Assembly (NCBI GenBank): GCA_043720395.1 | Contig: JAYSSR010000062.1 | Span: 1 to 64,000 of the forward strand | From: JANOYY01 sp043720395 | GTDB taxonomy: Bacteria; Actinomycetota; Acidimicrobiia; Acidimicrobiales; JANYDT01 | DNA length: 64,000 nt | Direction: 5' to 3' | Part shown: positions 34,261 to 42,057 of the stretch, one piece after another | Layout: each line of letters opens with the position of its first letter | Position numbering within the stretch: the stretch's first letter is position 1 | The notes under the pieces: model-generated | Seen by the model: only the letters and a program-made list of their open reading frames with translations | What the model was told of the DNA's origin: nothing | Database searches by the model: none | Program-made: the position numbers and the translations under genes

Positions 34261-34650
34261 TCAGCGGGGGTCGTCGCGGCCGATGAGGCGACGGAGCAGG
34301 CCGGGATCAGCGGGCCACGCGTCGTACAGCGTCTCCGGCGGGATCTGGCGCGCCGCGTAGCGAAAGGCCAAGGCGACGACCACGATGTCATCCAGCGCAC
34401 CAATGATCGGCAGGAACTCCGGGATGAGGTCGATGGGCGAGATGAGCCACACGCCCGCGATCGCGACGGCGATCTTCGCCCGCCGCGGGACGAGTGGATT
34501 GGATCGCAGGGCGCGGATCGTCGTGACGCACGCGGGAAGGAATCCGGCGAGATCCTTGAGGATGCCAGGCGGAAGTCGTGCCGCAAGCACGATCAGCAAC
34601 ACCCACGACGCCACGAGGCAGCCGACCCCGATGATCAGCACGCGTATCAT
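34261..34650 (-). CDS. DUF1232 (YkvA-like) membrane protein
   Basis: In this 129-residue protein the family signature SPIDLIPEFLPIIGALDDIV is clear in the second half, preceded by RRAKIAVAIAGVWLI. An N-terminal helix (VLIIGVGCLVASWVLLIVLA) anchors it in the membrane, and the DUF1232 segment may form a second, re-entrant helix. The ATG at 34650 is the only sensible start. Biochemical role unknown; the family is widespread and often stress-associated. It is followed on the same strand, 36 bases upstream, by the phosphotransferase gene and may share its transcript. Confidence 0.9.
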   Translation of the reverse strand: MIRVLIIGVGCLVASWVLLIVLAARLPPGILKDLAGFLPACVTTIRALRSNPLVPRRAKIAVAIAGVWLISPIDLIPEFLPIIGALDDIVVVALAFRYAARQIPPETLYDAWPADPGLLRRLIGRDDPR

Positions 34651-34686
34651 TTGCTATCTCGGCCCGCATGGTACGGCGGTTGTGTA

Positions 34687-35712
34687 TCAGATCGGGTCAC
34701 GGATCAGCTTCACCTCGACGCCAGTCAGCCCGAGGAGCCGTCGCGTCATCATCGGTGCGGCCGTGTTGAAGGGATGGTTCGGCCCGATCGGTGATCCCGG
34801 CGTGACCCGTGCGTGTGCCAACTCAGCGAGACAGCGGGCGTACTGGAGCGCCTCCCACCAGGCGAGCGACGCGTCGTCGAGCGGACCCTGCCCACGGCAC
34901 GCCGCCACGAAGGTGTCGGCGAGGTGATTCGTGACGCAGGCGATCACCGGTGCGATCAATCGCGGCACACCGATGGGCGCGCATCGCAGGAGCGCGGCGG
35001 TGAAGCCGACGTCCATCTCCGGCGCGGCGATCGTGGCACCGGTCCAGTCGAGCACGGTCATCGCGCCGCCGGCGTCGACGAGCAGGTTGAACGGGTGCAG
35101 GTCGCTGTGGCACAGAACCTTGCGTCCCAACGGTGCGGGGTTGCTCTCGAACCAGCGAGTGAGTTCGTCGAAGCCCGGCGATCCCGTCGTTGCCGCCCGC
35201 TGAACCGACGCGAGGTACGGCGCATCGCCCCGCTCAGACTCAAGCCCGGCGTCGTTGAGCAGAGCGCCGAGTGGCGTCGGATCAAGGACGTGGAGGCGAC
35301 CCGCTGCGTCGGCAAGCAGTTCCGGAACCGAGCGGAGGATGCGACGCAAACCAAGCAGCGCCGAACCGAGGCTCAGATCGGAGAGCGGTGATCGACCCAC
35401 GATTCGGGGCATGACCATGAACGCCGCCCCGAGACCCTCCACTGTCCCCGAGTGCAGCACGGGAGCGACCGGGTAGCCGCGTTCGGCCAGCCATCCCTGC
35501 ACGACGATCTCGCGGTGACCCGCCGTCGCGTCGGGCATCATGCGCAGCACCAGCGGGCCGGCGAATCGCTCCGGAGGTCGCTCGAGCTCGAAGCCGAAGA
35601 TCTGGGCCCAGAACCCGCCGGTCATCCGCACCGGTGGCGTTCGGAACGTGACCGGGACACCGCCGACCCGAGACAACTCGCCGAGAAGCGCGTTTTCGAT
35701 ATCTGCTGTCAT
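34687..35712 (-). CDS. APH-fold phosphotransferase
   Basis: This 341-residue kinase of the aminoglycoside/choline phosphotransferase fold has an N-lobe with GFWAQIFGFELE and LVLRMMPD, a Brenner motif CHSDLHPFN (HSD variant) and a metal-binding LDWTGATIAAPEMDVGF. The ATG giving MTADIENALL is chosen, since the longer frame overlaps the divergent promoter. The substrate is unknown; such kinases act on antibiotics, sugars, choline or macrolides. It is divergent from a MerR regulator, with a perfect palindrome between them, a layout typical of drug- or metabolite-inducible resistance genes. Confidence 0.88.
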   Translation of the reverse strand: MTADIENALLGELSRVGGVPVTFRTPPVRMTGGFWAQIFGFELERPPERFAGPLVLRMMPDATAGHREIVVQGWLAERGYPVAPVLHSGTVEGLGAAFMVMPRIVGRSPLSDLSLGSALLGLRRILRSVPELLADAAGRLHVLDPTPLGALLNDAGLESERGDAPYLASVQRAATTGSPGFDELTRWFESNPAPLGRKVLCHSDLHPFNLLVDAGGAMTVLDWTGATIAAPEMDVGFTAALLRCAPIGVPRLIAPVIACVTNHLADTFVAACRGQGPLDDASLAWWEALQYARCLAELAHARVTPGSPIGPNHPFNTAAPMMTRRLLGLTGVEVKLIRDPI

Positions 35713-35713
35713 A

Positions 35714-35764
35714 ACTGTTGCAGTAAACACTGCAACAGTAAAGGTTGTCAATATCCAGTACGAT
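35714..35764. promoter_or_regulatory. MerR-type operator and promoter between phosphotransferase and merR genes
   Basis: ACTGTTGCAGT and ACTGCAACAGT are perfect 11-base arms around AAAC (35714-35739). This is the most symmetrical site in the window and lies right between divergent starts. TACGAT at 35759-35764 may be a -10 box, six bases before the merR GTG, giving a leaderless message. The regulator's own dimer is the obvious ligand. Confidence 0.65.
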
Positions 35765-35770
35765 GTCGCT

Positions 35771-36493
35771 GTGGACGAGACCTTCACGATCGACGAACTT
35801 GCGGCCCGAACCGGCGTGGCGTCCCGCACGATTCGCCAGTACCAAACGGCGGGGCTCGTGTCGCCACCGGAACGCAGGGGCCGCGTCGGGATCTACGGGC
35901 TTGAGCACGTCGAGCGCCTCGCAGCAATCGCTCGCCTGCAGGCGCGCGGCTACTCCTTGGCCGGAATGCGTGACCTGTTCAACTCGTGGGAACGCGGACG
36001 GCCGCTCACCCAGATCATCGGCGGACCAACGACCCAACCGGACGTCCCCGTCGACGAATCACCGCTGCTCGTCAACGAAGCAAAGCTCCTGGTGATGCTC
36101 CCTGCATTGACGACAGCGAAGCGCCGCAGCGCCGCGATCCGCGCCGGACTCATTATGCGGGCCACGGGCAACACACCGGGCGGATGGATTGTGCCCTCGC
36201 CGTCGGCGATCGCGATCGTGGCCGACCTCATCGACGCCGGCATCTCCCCCGCCCGCGCGATCGCGATGCACACCGACCTGCACGATGCACTCGAACAGGT
36301 CGGTCAGCGCATCGCCGAAACCCTCGCCTCGATCAAGTCGACACCACGCCGAGTCGATCTGCTCCGACGCAACCGGGCAACACTCGGCCACTCGGCGGCC
36401 ACCACGCTCATCCGAGCGATCGGCCGAGCAGTCCCCGAATCCGACGCTGCCCAGGTCCGGGTCGGTGCCGTCCGCGACTCGCGGTCCGCCTGA
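35771..36493 (+). CDS. MerR family transcriptional regulator
   Basis: This 240-residue protein starts at a GTG and opens with the MerR helix-turn-helix (FTIDELAARTGVASRTIRQY, then QTAGLVSPPERRGRVGIYG) and the RLAAIARLQARGYSLAGMRD wing and linker. The C-terminal part (about 110-240) is helical and has no metal-binding Cys, so a small organic molecule is the likely effector. Upstream extension of the frame runs antisense into the phosphotransferase and is rejected. It probably controls the divergent phosphotransferase and itself through the palindrome between them. Confidence 0.9.
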   Translation: MDETFTIDELAARTGVASRTIRQYQTAGLVSPPERRGRVGIYGLEHVERLAAIARLQARGYSLAGMRDLFNSWERGRPLTQIIGGPTTQPDVPVDESPLLVNEAKLLVMLPALTTAKRRSAAIRAGLIMRATGNTPGGWIVPSPSAIAIVADLIDAGISPARAIAMHTDLHDALEQVGQRIAETLASIKSTPRRVDLLRRNRATLGHSAATTLIRAIGRAVPESDAAQVRVGAVRDSRSA

Positions 36494-36530
36494 TTCTGCT
36501 GAACGTTGTCGTCCGCAAACGAACACATTT

Positions 36531-36643
36531 CGGCCGCGGACTCGGGCGAAATGTTGCGCCCAACACAACAACGGTGCGCGTCGTTCCGGTCCCGGCCGCG
36601 GACTCGGGCGAAATGTTGCGCCCAACACAACAACGGTGCGCGT
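36531..36643 (+). repeat. Two 51-base direct repeats, period 62
   Basis: The identical 51-base unit, starting CGGCCGCGGACTCGGGCG and ending in AACAACGGTGCGCGT, occurs at 36531-36581 and 36593-36643 with 11 bases between. It lies between the convergent merR and secreted-protein genes, next to a strong hairpin. No other copy was noticed in the window. Confidence 0.9.
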
Positions 36644-36649
36644 TGACTG

Positions 36650-36682
36650 GTGCCGATCCCTTCCGTCGGAAGAGATCGGCAC
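36650..36682. terminator. Strong hairpin between convergent genes
   Basis: GTGCCGATC pairs with GATCGGCAC, then (after one mismatch) CTTCC with GGAAG around GTC, making a 15-position stem. It is placed 157 bases after merR and 33 bases after the end of the minus-strand secreted-protein gene. It probably works as a bidirectional terminator, although no T-run is present, as is common in actinobacteria. Confidence 0.6.
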
Positions 36683-36714
36683 ACGTGGCTACAACGACAA
36701 GGGAAGCGGGTTGA

Positions 36715-37554
36715 TCAGACGCACACCCGATAGATCGCGTTGTACGTGCTTGCCGGCGAAAACGTGAAGACGCCGTCCCAGCAATTCGGGGTCGAGCCCT
36801 GGCCGACGAAGTTGCCGACCGGGGTCCCGTTCTCGGTGTAGTCGAACGTGAGTTGGGTGCCGCTGACCGACCACGAGCCGCCGTAGCCGACACCCTCGGG
36901 ACCGACGACCGAGAAGTCGATCATGCCCGAACCTGCGCCCGTTGGCACGAAGCTCACCTGGTGGCTTGCGATGGAGCTCGGGAAGAGCTGGCATTCGAAG
37001 TAGGACGAGAGCGACGATCCCGTGCAATGGCTGTTGTTGACGAGCGCGGTTGCCGACGGTGCCGCGACGCCGTAGTACGCGGACGCCGCTTGGTGAGTCG
37101 CTCCATTGTTCGCGACGTTGGAATCGTTCGTCGTCGTCACGTCGGCGCGGAAGTCGATCGGATTGGCGCTGTAGGGCAGCACGATGTCGAAGCCAACCTG
37201 TTTTGCGTTGTTGCGCGGCACGCCGGTGGGGATTGAGCAGTTCATCGTTGTTCCGGTGCGCGAGCATCCGGTACTCAGGTTGCTGACCGTACCCATCACC
37301 GCGACCGTCGGCGAGGTCGCAGTCCGCGGGAGCGCGATCACCACGGACACAGCACCGGAGTCGCGGTTGCCGTTGTTGGCGATGCGTACCTCGACGCGGG
37401 TCGTCGTGTTGACCAGGCCGGGCGTTGCCACGAAGGACGGGACCAAATCCGATCCCCGCGGCGGGGCAGCCGAGGCGTACTGCGGTGCCGCGAGCAGCGT
37501 CGCAGCCGCAAGAGGGATGAGTAGGGCGATTGCTTTTTGCGGGGATGTGTACAT
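36715..37554 (-). CDS. Secreted protein with DUF11-like repeat domain
   Basis: This 279-residue protein has a signal peptide (SPQKAIALLIPLAAATLLAA, cleavage near ASA-APP). The mature N-terminal part, VNTTTRVEVRIANNGNRDSG with VIALPRTATSPTVAVMGTVS, resembles the Ig-like DUF11/CARDB folds found in surface proteins. CSRTGTTMNCSIPTG and a later HCTGSSLSSYFECQLFP may hold disulfides. The C-terminal half (WSVSGTQLTFDYTENGTPVG) is beta-rich and unassigned. The ATG at 37554 gives the better signal peptide; another lies 8 codons upstream. It is convergent with merR and divergent from the sigma-factor gene, and could be a target of that sigma factor. Confidence 0.75.
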   Translation of the reverse strand: MYTSPQKAIALLIPLAAATLLAAPQYASAAPPRGSDLVPSFVATPGLVNTTTRVEVRIANNGNRDSGAVSVVIALPRTATSPTVAVMGTVSNLSTGCSRTGTTMNCSIPTGVPRNNAKQVGFDIVLPYSANPIDFRADVTTTNDSNVANNGATHQAASAYYGVAAPSATALVNNSHCTGSSLSSYFECQLFPSSIASHQVSFVPTGAGSGMIDFSVVGPEGVGYGGSWSVSGTQLTFDYTENGTPVGNFVGQGSTPNCWDGVFTFSPASTYNAIYRVCV

Positions 37555-37792
37555 GTCCAACAAGGTACGGATGACCACGCAGTGTGACTATCCCGTGTTC
37601 ACGGGGTTTACGGGGTTGTCACCCGCCGGACCACATCGCCGCGACGAATCGTGCCGCCGCGTACCACCTTCGCGCGGATTGCTCCAGCGCAACAGGCCAG
37701 GGGAGCGAGCAGATGGCTCCCGCAGCCGAGAAAATCAAAATCAGCGTCGGATCCTGCTCACGAACGGCCGCAGTTTCGCCGATAGGTGGGCG

Positions 37793-38395
37793 ATGTCCCT
37801 ACGTCCGACCTTGGCAGCGCGTACGCCGGAGCTAGGTGATGACGAATTTGCGCGGCTGCTAACGGCTGCGCAAGCCGGGTCCGGTGAGTCGTTCGAGACG
37901 CTCTACATGTGGCTCGCGCCGGCGGTCGGACGCTTCCTGCGGTTTCGAGGGGAATCCGATCCGGAAGACCTCACCAGCGAGGTGTTCGTCGGAATCCTCC
38001 GAAACATCCGAACATTTGCAGGCACCAGCGCCGATTTCCGCACCTGGGTGTTCAGCGTGACGAACCGGCGTCTCATCGACCAGCACCGCCGCAACGGTCG
38101 GCGCCCGACCATCATTCCCCTGGAACCCGGCGAGGGCACCGGAGTTCGCTGGGACGTCGAAGCCGAAGTGCTCGGTCGCCTCTCCTACGAGCACGTCGAG
38201 CAATTATGCACGTCATTGGTGCCCGCGCAACGTGACGTTCTGCTGTTGCGGCTGCTCTCCGGAATGACGATTGAGCAGACGGCGACGCTGCTCGGCCGGT
38301 CGATCGGGGGGACGAAAGCGCTCCAGCGTCGGGGACTTTCAGCGATCCGCCGTTCGATCGAACAGGGTCGACCAGCCCCTAACGCCCCGCTCTGA
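37793..38395 (+). CDS. ECF-type RNA polymerase sigma factor
   Basis: This 200-residue factor has region 2, which includes ESFETLYMWLAPAVGRFL, DPEDLTSEVFVGILRNI and the -10-recognition helix FRTWVFSVTNRRLIDQHRR. Region 4 includes LVPAQRDVLLLRLLSGMTIE and the HTH ATLLGRSIGGTKALQRRGL. The length is right for an ECF factor without extra domains. No anti-sigma gene follows; a hairpin and then the long glycan operon come next. The start ATG has a GGTGGG upstream, a weak ribosome site. The regulon is unknown; the divergent secreted-protein gene and the downstream operon are the closest candidates. Confidence 0.9.
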   Translation: MSLRPTLAARTPELGDDEFARLLTAAQAGSGESFETLYMWLAPAVGRFLRFRGESDPEDLTSEVFVGILRNIRTFAGTSADFRTWVFSVTNRRLIDQHRRNGRRPTIIPLEPGEGTGVRWDVEAEVLGRLSYEHVEQLCTSLVPAQRDVLLLRLLSGMTIEQTATLLGRSIGGTKALQRRGLSAIRRSIEQGRPAPNAPL

Positions 38396-38437
38396 CTAAC
38401 CGACGTCGGGCCAGCCGGTCCGACCACCGACGAAAGC

Positions 38438-38456
38438 CGCTGCCTGGCAGGCAGCG
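38438..38456 (+). terminator. Short perfect hairpin after the sigma-factor gene
   Basis: CGCTGCCT and AGGCAGCG form an 8-base stem with a GGC loop, 43 bases after the sigma-factor stop. It probably separates that gene from the glycan operon. Confidence 0.45.
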
Positions 38457-38475
38457 AGTCATCCGGTCACTTCTG

Positions 38476-38504
38476 TTGCTGCTTTGGCTACCGAGTCCTA
38501 CCAT
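38476..38504 (+). promoter_or_regulatory. Putative promoter of the glycan/kinase operon
   Basis: TTGCTG (38476-38481) and TACCAT (38499-38504) are 17 bases apart and lie 69 bases before the first gene of the operon, just after the hairpin. The match to a housekeeping promoter is fair, not strong. Confidence 0.35.
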
Positions 38505-38572
38505 CACGCGATGCAGGAAAATCCGATAGCCCCCGTACCTGTTTCTGGGGCTCGAGCGATTGCTCTTGCATC

Positions 38573-41032
38573 ATGACTGAATCAGCGATCAGTCTTTGCG
38601 ACCGAACGAATCCAGCCTCAAACTTGCCTGAACTCCTGTCGGCCACCCGCCGTGTCCATACGATTGGCAAACACCTCTGCCTCGATCGCGAACGGTTCGT
38701 CGTCCGTGGCGTCACCTACGGGTCGTTCAGGGCTCGCGCCGACGGGCACCCTTTCCCCGAGCCGCACACGGTGCGGGCCGACTTCGCAGCCATCGCTGCC
38801 AGCGGCCTCAACACCGTGCGGATCTACGAGCTTCCGCCACCCGACGTCCTCGAAGCAGCATCCGAGCACGACATGCGCCTCATCGTCGGACTCGACTATG
38901 CCGATTGGCGGACGGAGCGGACCCCAGGGCGGGCATCCCGGCAGCGGATCCGCTCCGCAGGCCGTCGCGCCGTCGACCAAACCATGGAGTCGTGTTCCGG
39001 GCGGTCCGAGGTGCTCGCCATCTCTGTCGGCAACGAGGTGCCGGCCGACCTGGTGCGCGTTCACGGGATCCGCCACGTTGAGGACATTCTCAGCGAATTG
39101 GCAGACGCGGTTCACGACGCCGACCCGAACGCCCTCGTCACCTACAGCAACTATCCCACCACCGAGTATCTCGTAGTCCGGGGCCTCGACATTTGCTCGT
39201 TCAACGTCTTCCTCGACCAACCGGCCACCTTCACGAGGTACCTGCGCCACCTCCAGGTGGTGAGCGGTTACAAGCCGCTCCTCATAACCGAACTCGGTCT
39301 CGCCGCCGAGGTCCACGGCGAACAGGCCCAGGCAGAGCTCCTCGAGCAGCAACTCCGGGCCATCGACGAGGTCGGCTGTGCCGGGGCGACCGTGTTCTCG
39401 TGGACGGACGACTGGAGCGTCGCTGGGAACGCCGTCGAAGGCTGGGGATTCGGCCTCACCGACGCGGGCCGGACCCCCAAGCCTGCCCTGCACACCGTCG
39501 GCGTCTGGGCAAACCGCGGCCTCAAGGACCTCCGACCAGCGTGGCCCCGCGTGTCCGTCGTGGTGTGTGCCTACAACGAGCAGGCCACCATCGAAGAATG
39601 TCTCACGTCGCTGGAGCAGTGCGATTACCCGGACCTTGAGGTGATCGTCTGCGACGACGGCTCGGTCGACCGAACGCTCGAACTGTGCCGCAGGTTTCCA
39701 TTCCGGATCCTTGAGTTGGAGCACGGCGGCCTCAGCCGAGCGAGGAACGCGGGGATCCACGCTTCTAGCGGCGACATCGTGGCGTTCCTCGACGCCGACG
39801 CGGCCTGCCACGCACAATGGCCGTGGTTCCTCGTCCTATCCTTCGACGATCCTGCGGTAGGTGCCAGTGGAGGACCGAACCTGCCCGTCCTTACAGCGGG
39901 ACTTGTGGAGCGAGGCGTGGCGCTCTCGCCCGGTGCTCCGACCGAAGTATTGGTGGCCGATGATCGAGCCGAACACGTCGCCGGTTGCAACATGGCGTTT
40001 CGCCGCGAGGACATCCTTGGCATCGGCGGCTTCAATCCCAGCTACACGGCGGCCGGCGACGACGTTGACGTCTGCTGGAAGCTGCTCGACGCCGGCCGCG
40101 AGATCGCGTTCTCACCGGCGGCGCAGGTCATGCACCATCGCCGGGGAACGGCTCGCGGCTACCTGCGCCAACAGCGCGGATACGGACGTGCGGAAAAGTT
40201 GTTGTCGGGCGCACATCGACATCGGTTCAACTCCTTAGGCCAGGCACGCTGGTCGGGTTTCATCTACGGCAACGTCGGGCTGCTGCCGAAACTGCTCCGG
40301 CCCGTGGTGTACCACGGTTATCAGGGTCACGCGCCGTTTCAGTCCGTCAAAAGGCACCGTGCCGAGAGCGCTGCGACCTGGGCAGCCGTACTCCTCCCAT
40401 TCAGCGTCCCGATCGCGATTCTGGGACTGGTGCTCGGCCTTTTCTCGCCTTGGTTCCTCCTCCTTCCCGTCTTCGTCATCGGCTGGTGCGCCGCGTACGT
40501 TGCAGCGATGGGCATCTCGGCTCCGGTGGATCGTCGCGAACCGCAGCCGGTCCGCCTGCGCTGCCTCGTCGGGACGCTGCACCTCCTGCAGCCGTTCGTT
40601 CGGACGTGGGGACGTCTGCGGGGAGCGCGCGCCGAACCGGAACCCGGCACGGCACAGGCTCCCTGCTGGGTCGGTGATCGTCGCGACTGGCTACTGGCAT
40701 TACAGGTCACGTTGCAGGCCGCAGGACTGAAGGTGTCCATCGGACGGCCCGAGGACCGCTGGGACCTGAGGGTCACCAGCCGAGGCCTCGCTCGAGCCCG
40801 GATCACCACCGCAGTCTCGTGGCGCTGGATACCGCACTCTTCGGTATCCGTGAGACCCACGTGGCAGGCCGCAGTCCTCGCGTCGCTCCTTCCTCTCGCG
40901 TTGCTCCGGTCTCCCGCTCTACTCGCCGGATGCGCCGTTGGGCTGGTATCCCTGGTGGCTGCCCAGTACCTCCGATTGGACAGAAAAGTCGACGCAGCTC
41001 TTCGCGCGACCACCGTCGGAGCCGTCGAGTAA
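38573..41032 (+). CDS. Glycoside hydrolase / family-2 glycosyltransferase fusion, membrane-anchored
   Basis: This 819-residue protein has two enzyme parts. Residues about 30-310 are a clan-A TIM-barrel glycosidase with GNEVP (about 157, acid/base Glu) and LLITELG (about 239, nucleophile Glu), then VFSWTDDWSVAGNAVEGWGF. Residues about 325-600 are a GT2 transferase: VSVVVCAYNEQATIEECL, VIVCDDGSVDRT, the metal-binding LDADAACH and GGFNPSYTAAGDDVDVCWKL. Hydrophobic helices near 605-650 and 760-790 place it in the membrane. Such a protein could cut or remodel one glycan and extend another. It is the first gene of a nine-gene coupled operon; the next ATG overlaps its stop (TAATG). Confidence 0.88.
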   Translation: MTESAISLCDRTNPASNLPELLSATRRVHTIGKHLCLDRERFVVRGVTYGSFRARADGHPFPEPHTVRADFAAIAASGLNTVRIYELPPPDVLEAASEHDMRLIVGLDYADWRTERTPGRASRQRIRSAGRRAVDQTMESCSGRSEVLAISVGNEVPADLVRVHGIRHVEDILSELADAVHDADPNALVTYSNYPTTEYLVVRGLDICSFNVFLDQPATFTRYLRHLQVVSGYKPLLITELGLAAEVHGEQAQAELLEQQLRAIDEVGCAGATVFSWTDDWSVAGNAVEGWGFGLTDAGRTPKPALHTVGVWANRGLKDLRPAWPRVSVVVCAYNEQATIEECLTSLEQCDYPDLEVIVCDDGSVDRTLELCRRFPFRILELEHGGLSRARNAGIHASSGDIVAFLDADAACHAQWPWFLVLSFDDPAVGASGGPNLPVLTAGLVERGVALSPGAPTEVLVADDRAEHVAGCNMAFRREDILGIGGFNPSYTAAGDDVDVCWKLLDAGREIAFSPAAQVMHHRRGTARGYLRQQRGYGRAEKLLSGAHRHRFNSLGQARWSGFIYGNVGLLPKLLRPVVYHGYQGHAPFQSVKRHRAESAATWAAVLLPFSVPIAILGLVLGLFSPWFLLLPVFVIGWCAAYVAAMGISAPVDRREPQPVRLRCLVGTLHLLQPFVRTWGRLRGARAEPEPGTAQAPCWVGDRRDWLLALQVTLQAAGLKVSIGRPEDRWDLRVTSRGLARARITTAVSWRWIPHSSVSVRPTWQAAVLASLLPLALLRSPALLAGCAVGLVSLVAAQYLRLDRKVDAALRATTVGAVE

Positions 41033-42057
41033 TGGGGAGCAGCGCCAGGTCGCGCACGGTCGACGTGTTGGACAACCAACCAGCGCAGCTTTCGTACGTT
41101 TCGGAAATCTGGAGCAGCAGGACGGGGAACGTGCCGCAGGCCATCGCGGTGCTGGCGGACGGGCGTCATTCCACGGTCATCCGTCTGAGCGATTCAAGCT
41201 CCGAAGCGTCGGCCGTGATTGCAAAGCTCCGCCCCTCCGGCGCGATGGAACGCGACCGGCTTATGCACGGCGAGGTACTGCCCACACTCGGGATCACCAC
41301 ACCGAAATTCCACGGCTACCACGACGGTCGCGGCTCACGTCCCGACATACTCTTCCTCGAGGACGTCGGCGATGTGCCGTTTAACCCTGGCTGTCCCCGC
41401 CACCAGCGGGCGGCGGCCAAATGGCTCGCGTCGCTGCATGCCAGGACACGAATGTCAGCGAGTCCTGGGCTTCCCACATTCGATTCAGCCCGCTCGCTCG
41501 GTCTCCTGCGATCGTCGAGCAGCGAATTGTCCGAAGGGCTCCGCAATCCCGCGATCGATGCCACGGGCAAGGCGATCGTTGCTTCGGTTCTGCGGCATCT
41601 CGAAACGGTCGAGGCCCTCTGGGACCGTCTCGTCGACTCGGCCGGCGAGGTCGGTTCCGTCATGACGCATGGAACGTTGATCCGGAGAAATGTGCGGGTA
41701 CGCGTCGGACCAGACGGCACCATTGATCTCTACCCCTTCGATTGGGATCACGCGACGTTCGGTCCATCCGCAATCGATCTAGCCAGGGCTGCGACCGGCA
41801 CTCCGGGTTTCTCGGCCAACGCGCCCCTCCGCACGTACCAGAAGGCGCTCATGGCCGAGGGTTGGTCAATTGACCGGGAGCGTCTCATGAAGTTGCGCGT
41901 CGCTGGCACGATCCTGCGCAGCGTTGTCGCGCTGTCCTGGCTGACCCCGCGTTTCGTCAGTACCGACGTGAGCAAGTCCCTGGCACAGCTTCCGACCTAC
42001 CAAGCCGCACTCGCCGCTGCACTTGATCGACGGTGGCCTCGCCGAGCCGCCGTCTGA
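41032..42057 (+). CDS. APH-fold protein lacking the catalytic Asp (pseudokinase?)
   Basis: This 341-residue protein has the aminoglycoside-phosphotransferase fold. Its N-lobe contains STVIRLSDSSSEASAVIAKL and a hinge DILFLEDVGDVPFNPG, and its C-lobe contains YPFDWDHATFGPSAIDLARA with the metal-binding Asp. The catalytic loop reads VMTHGTLIRRN where active members have HGDxxxxN. The catalytic Asp is replaced by Thr, so phosphotransfer is doubtful. It may bind a substrate or nucleotide, or act as an activating partner for the kinases encoded downstream. It overlaps its neighbours by one base on each side (TAATG, TGATG). Confidence 0.85.
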   Translation: MGSSARSRTVDVLDNQPAQLSYVSEIWSSRTGNVPQAIAVLADGRHSTVIRLSDSSSEASAVIAKLRPSGAMERDRLMHGEVLPTLGITTPKFHGYHDGRGSRPDILFLEDVGDVPFNPGCPRHQRAAAKWLASLHARTRMSASPGLPTFDSARSLGLLRSSSSELSEGLRNPAIDATGKAIVASVLRHLETVEALWDRLVDSAGEVGSVMTHGTLIRRNVRVRVGPDGTIDLYPFDWDHATFGPSAIDLARAATGTPGFSANAPLRTYQKALMAEGWSIDRERLMKLRVAGTILRSVVALSWLTPRFVSTDVSKSLAQLPTYQAALAAALDRRWPRRAAV

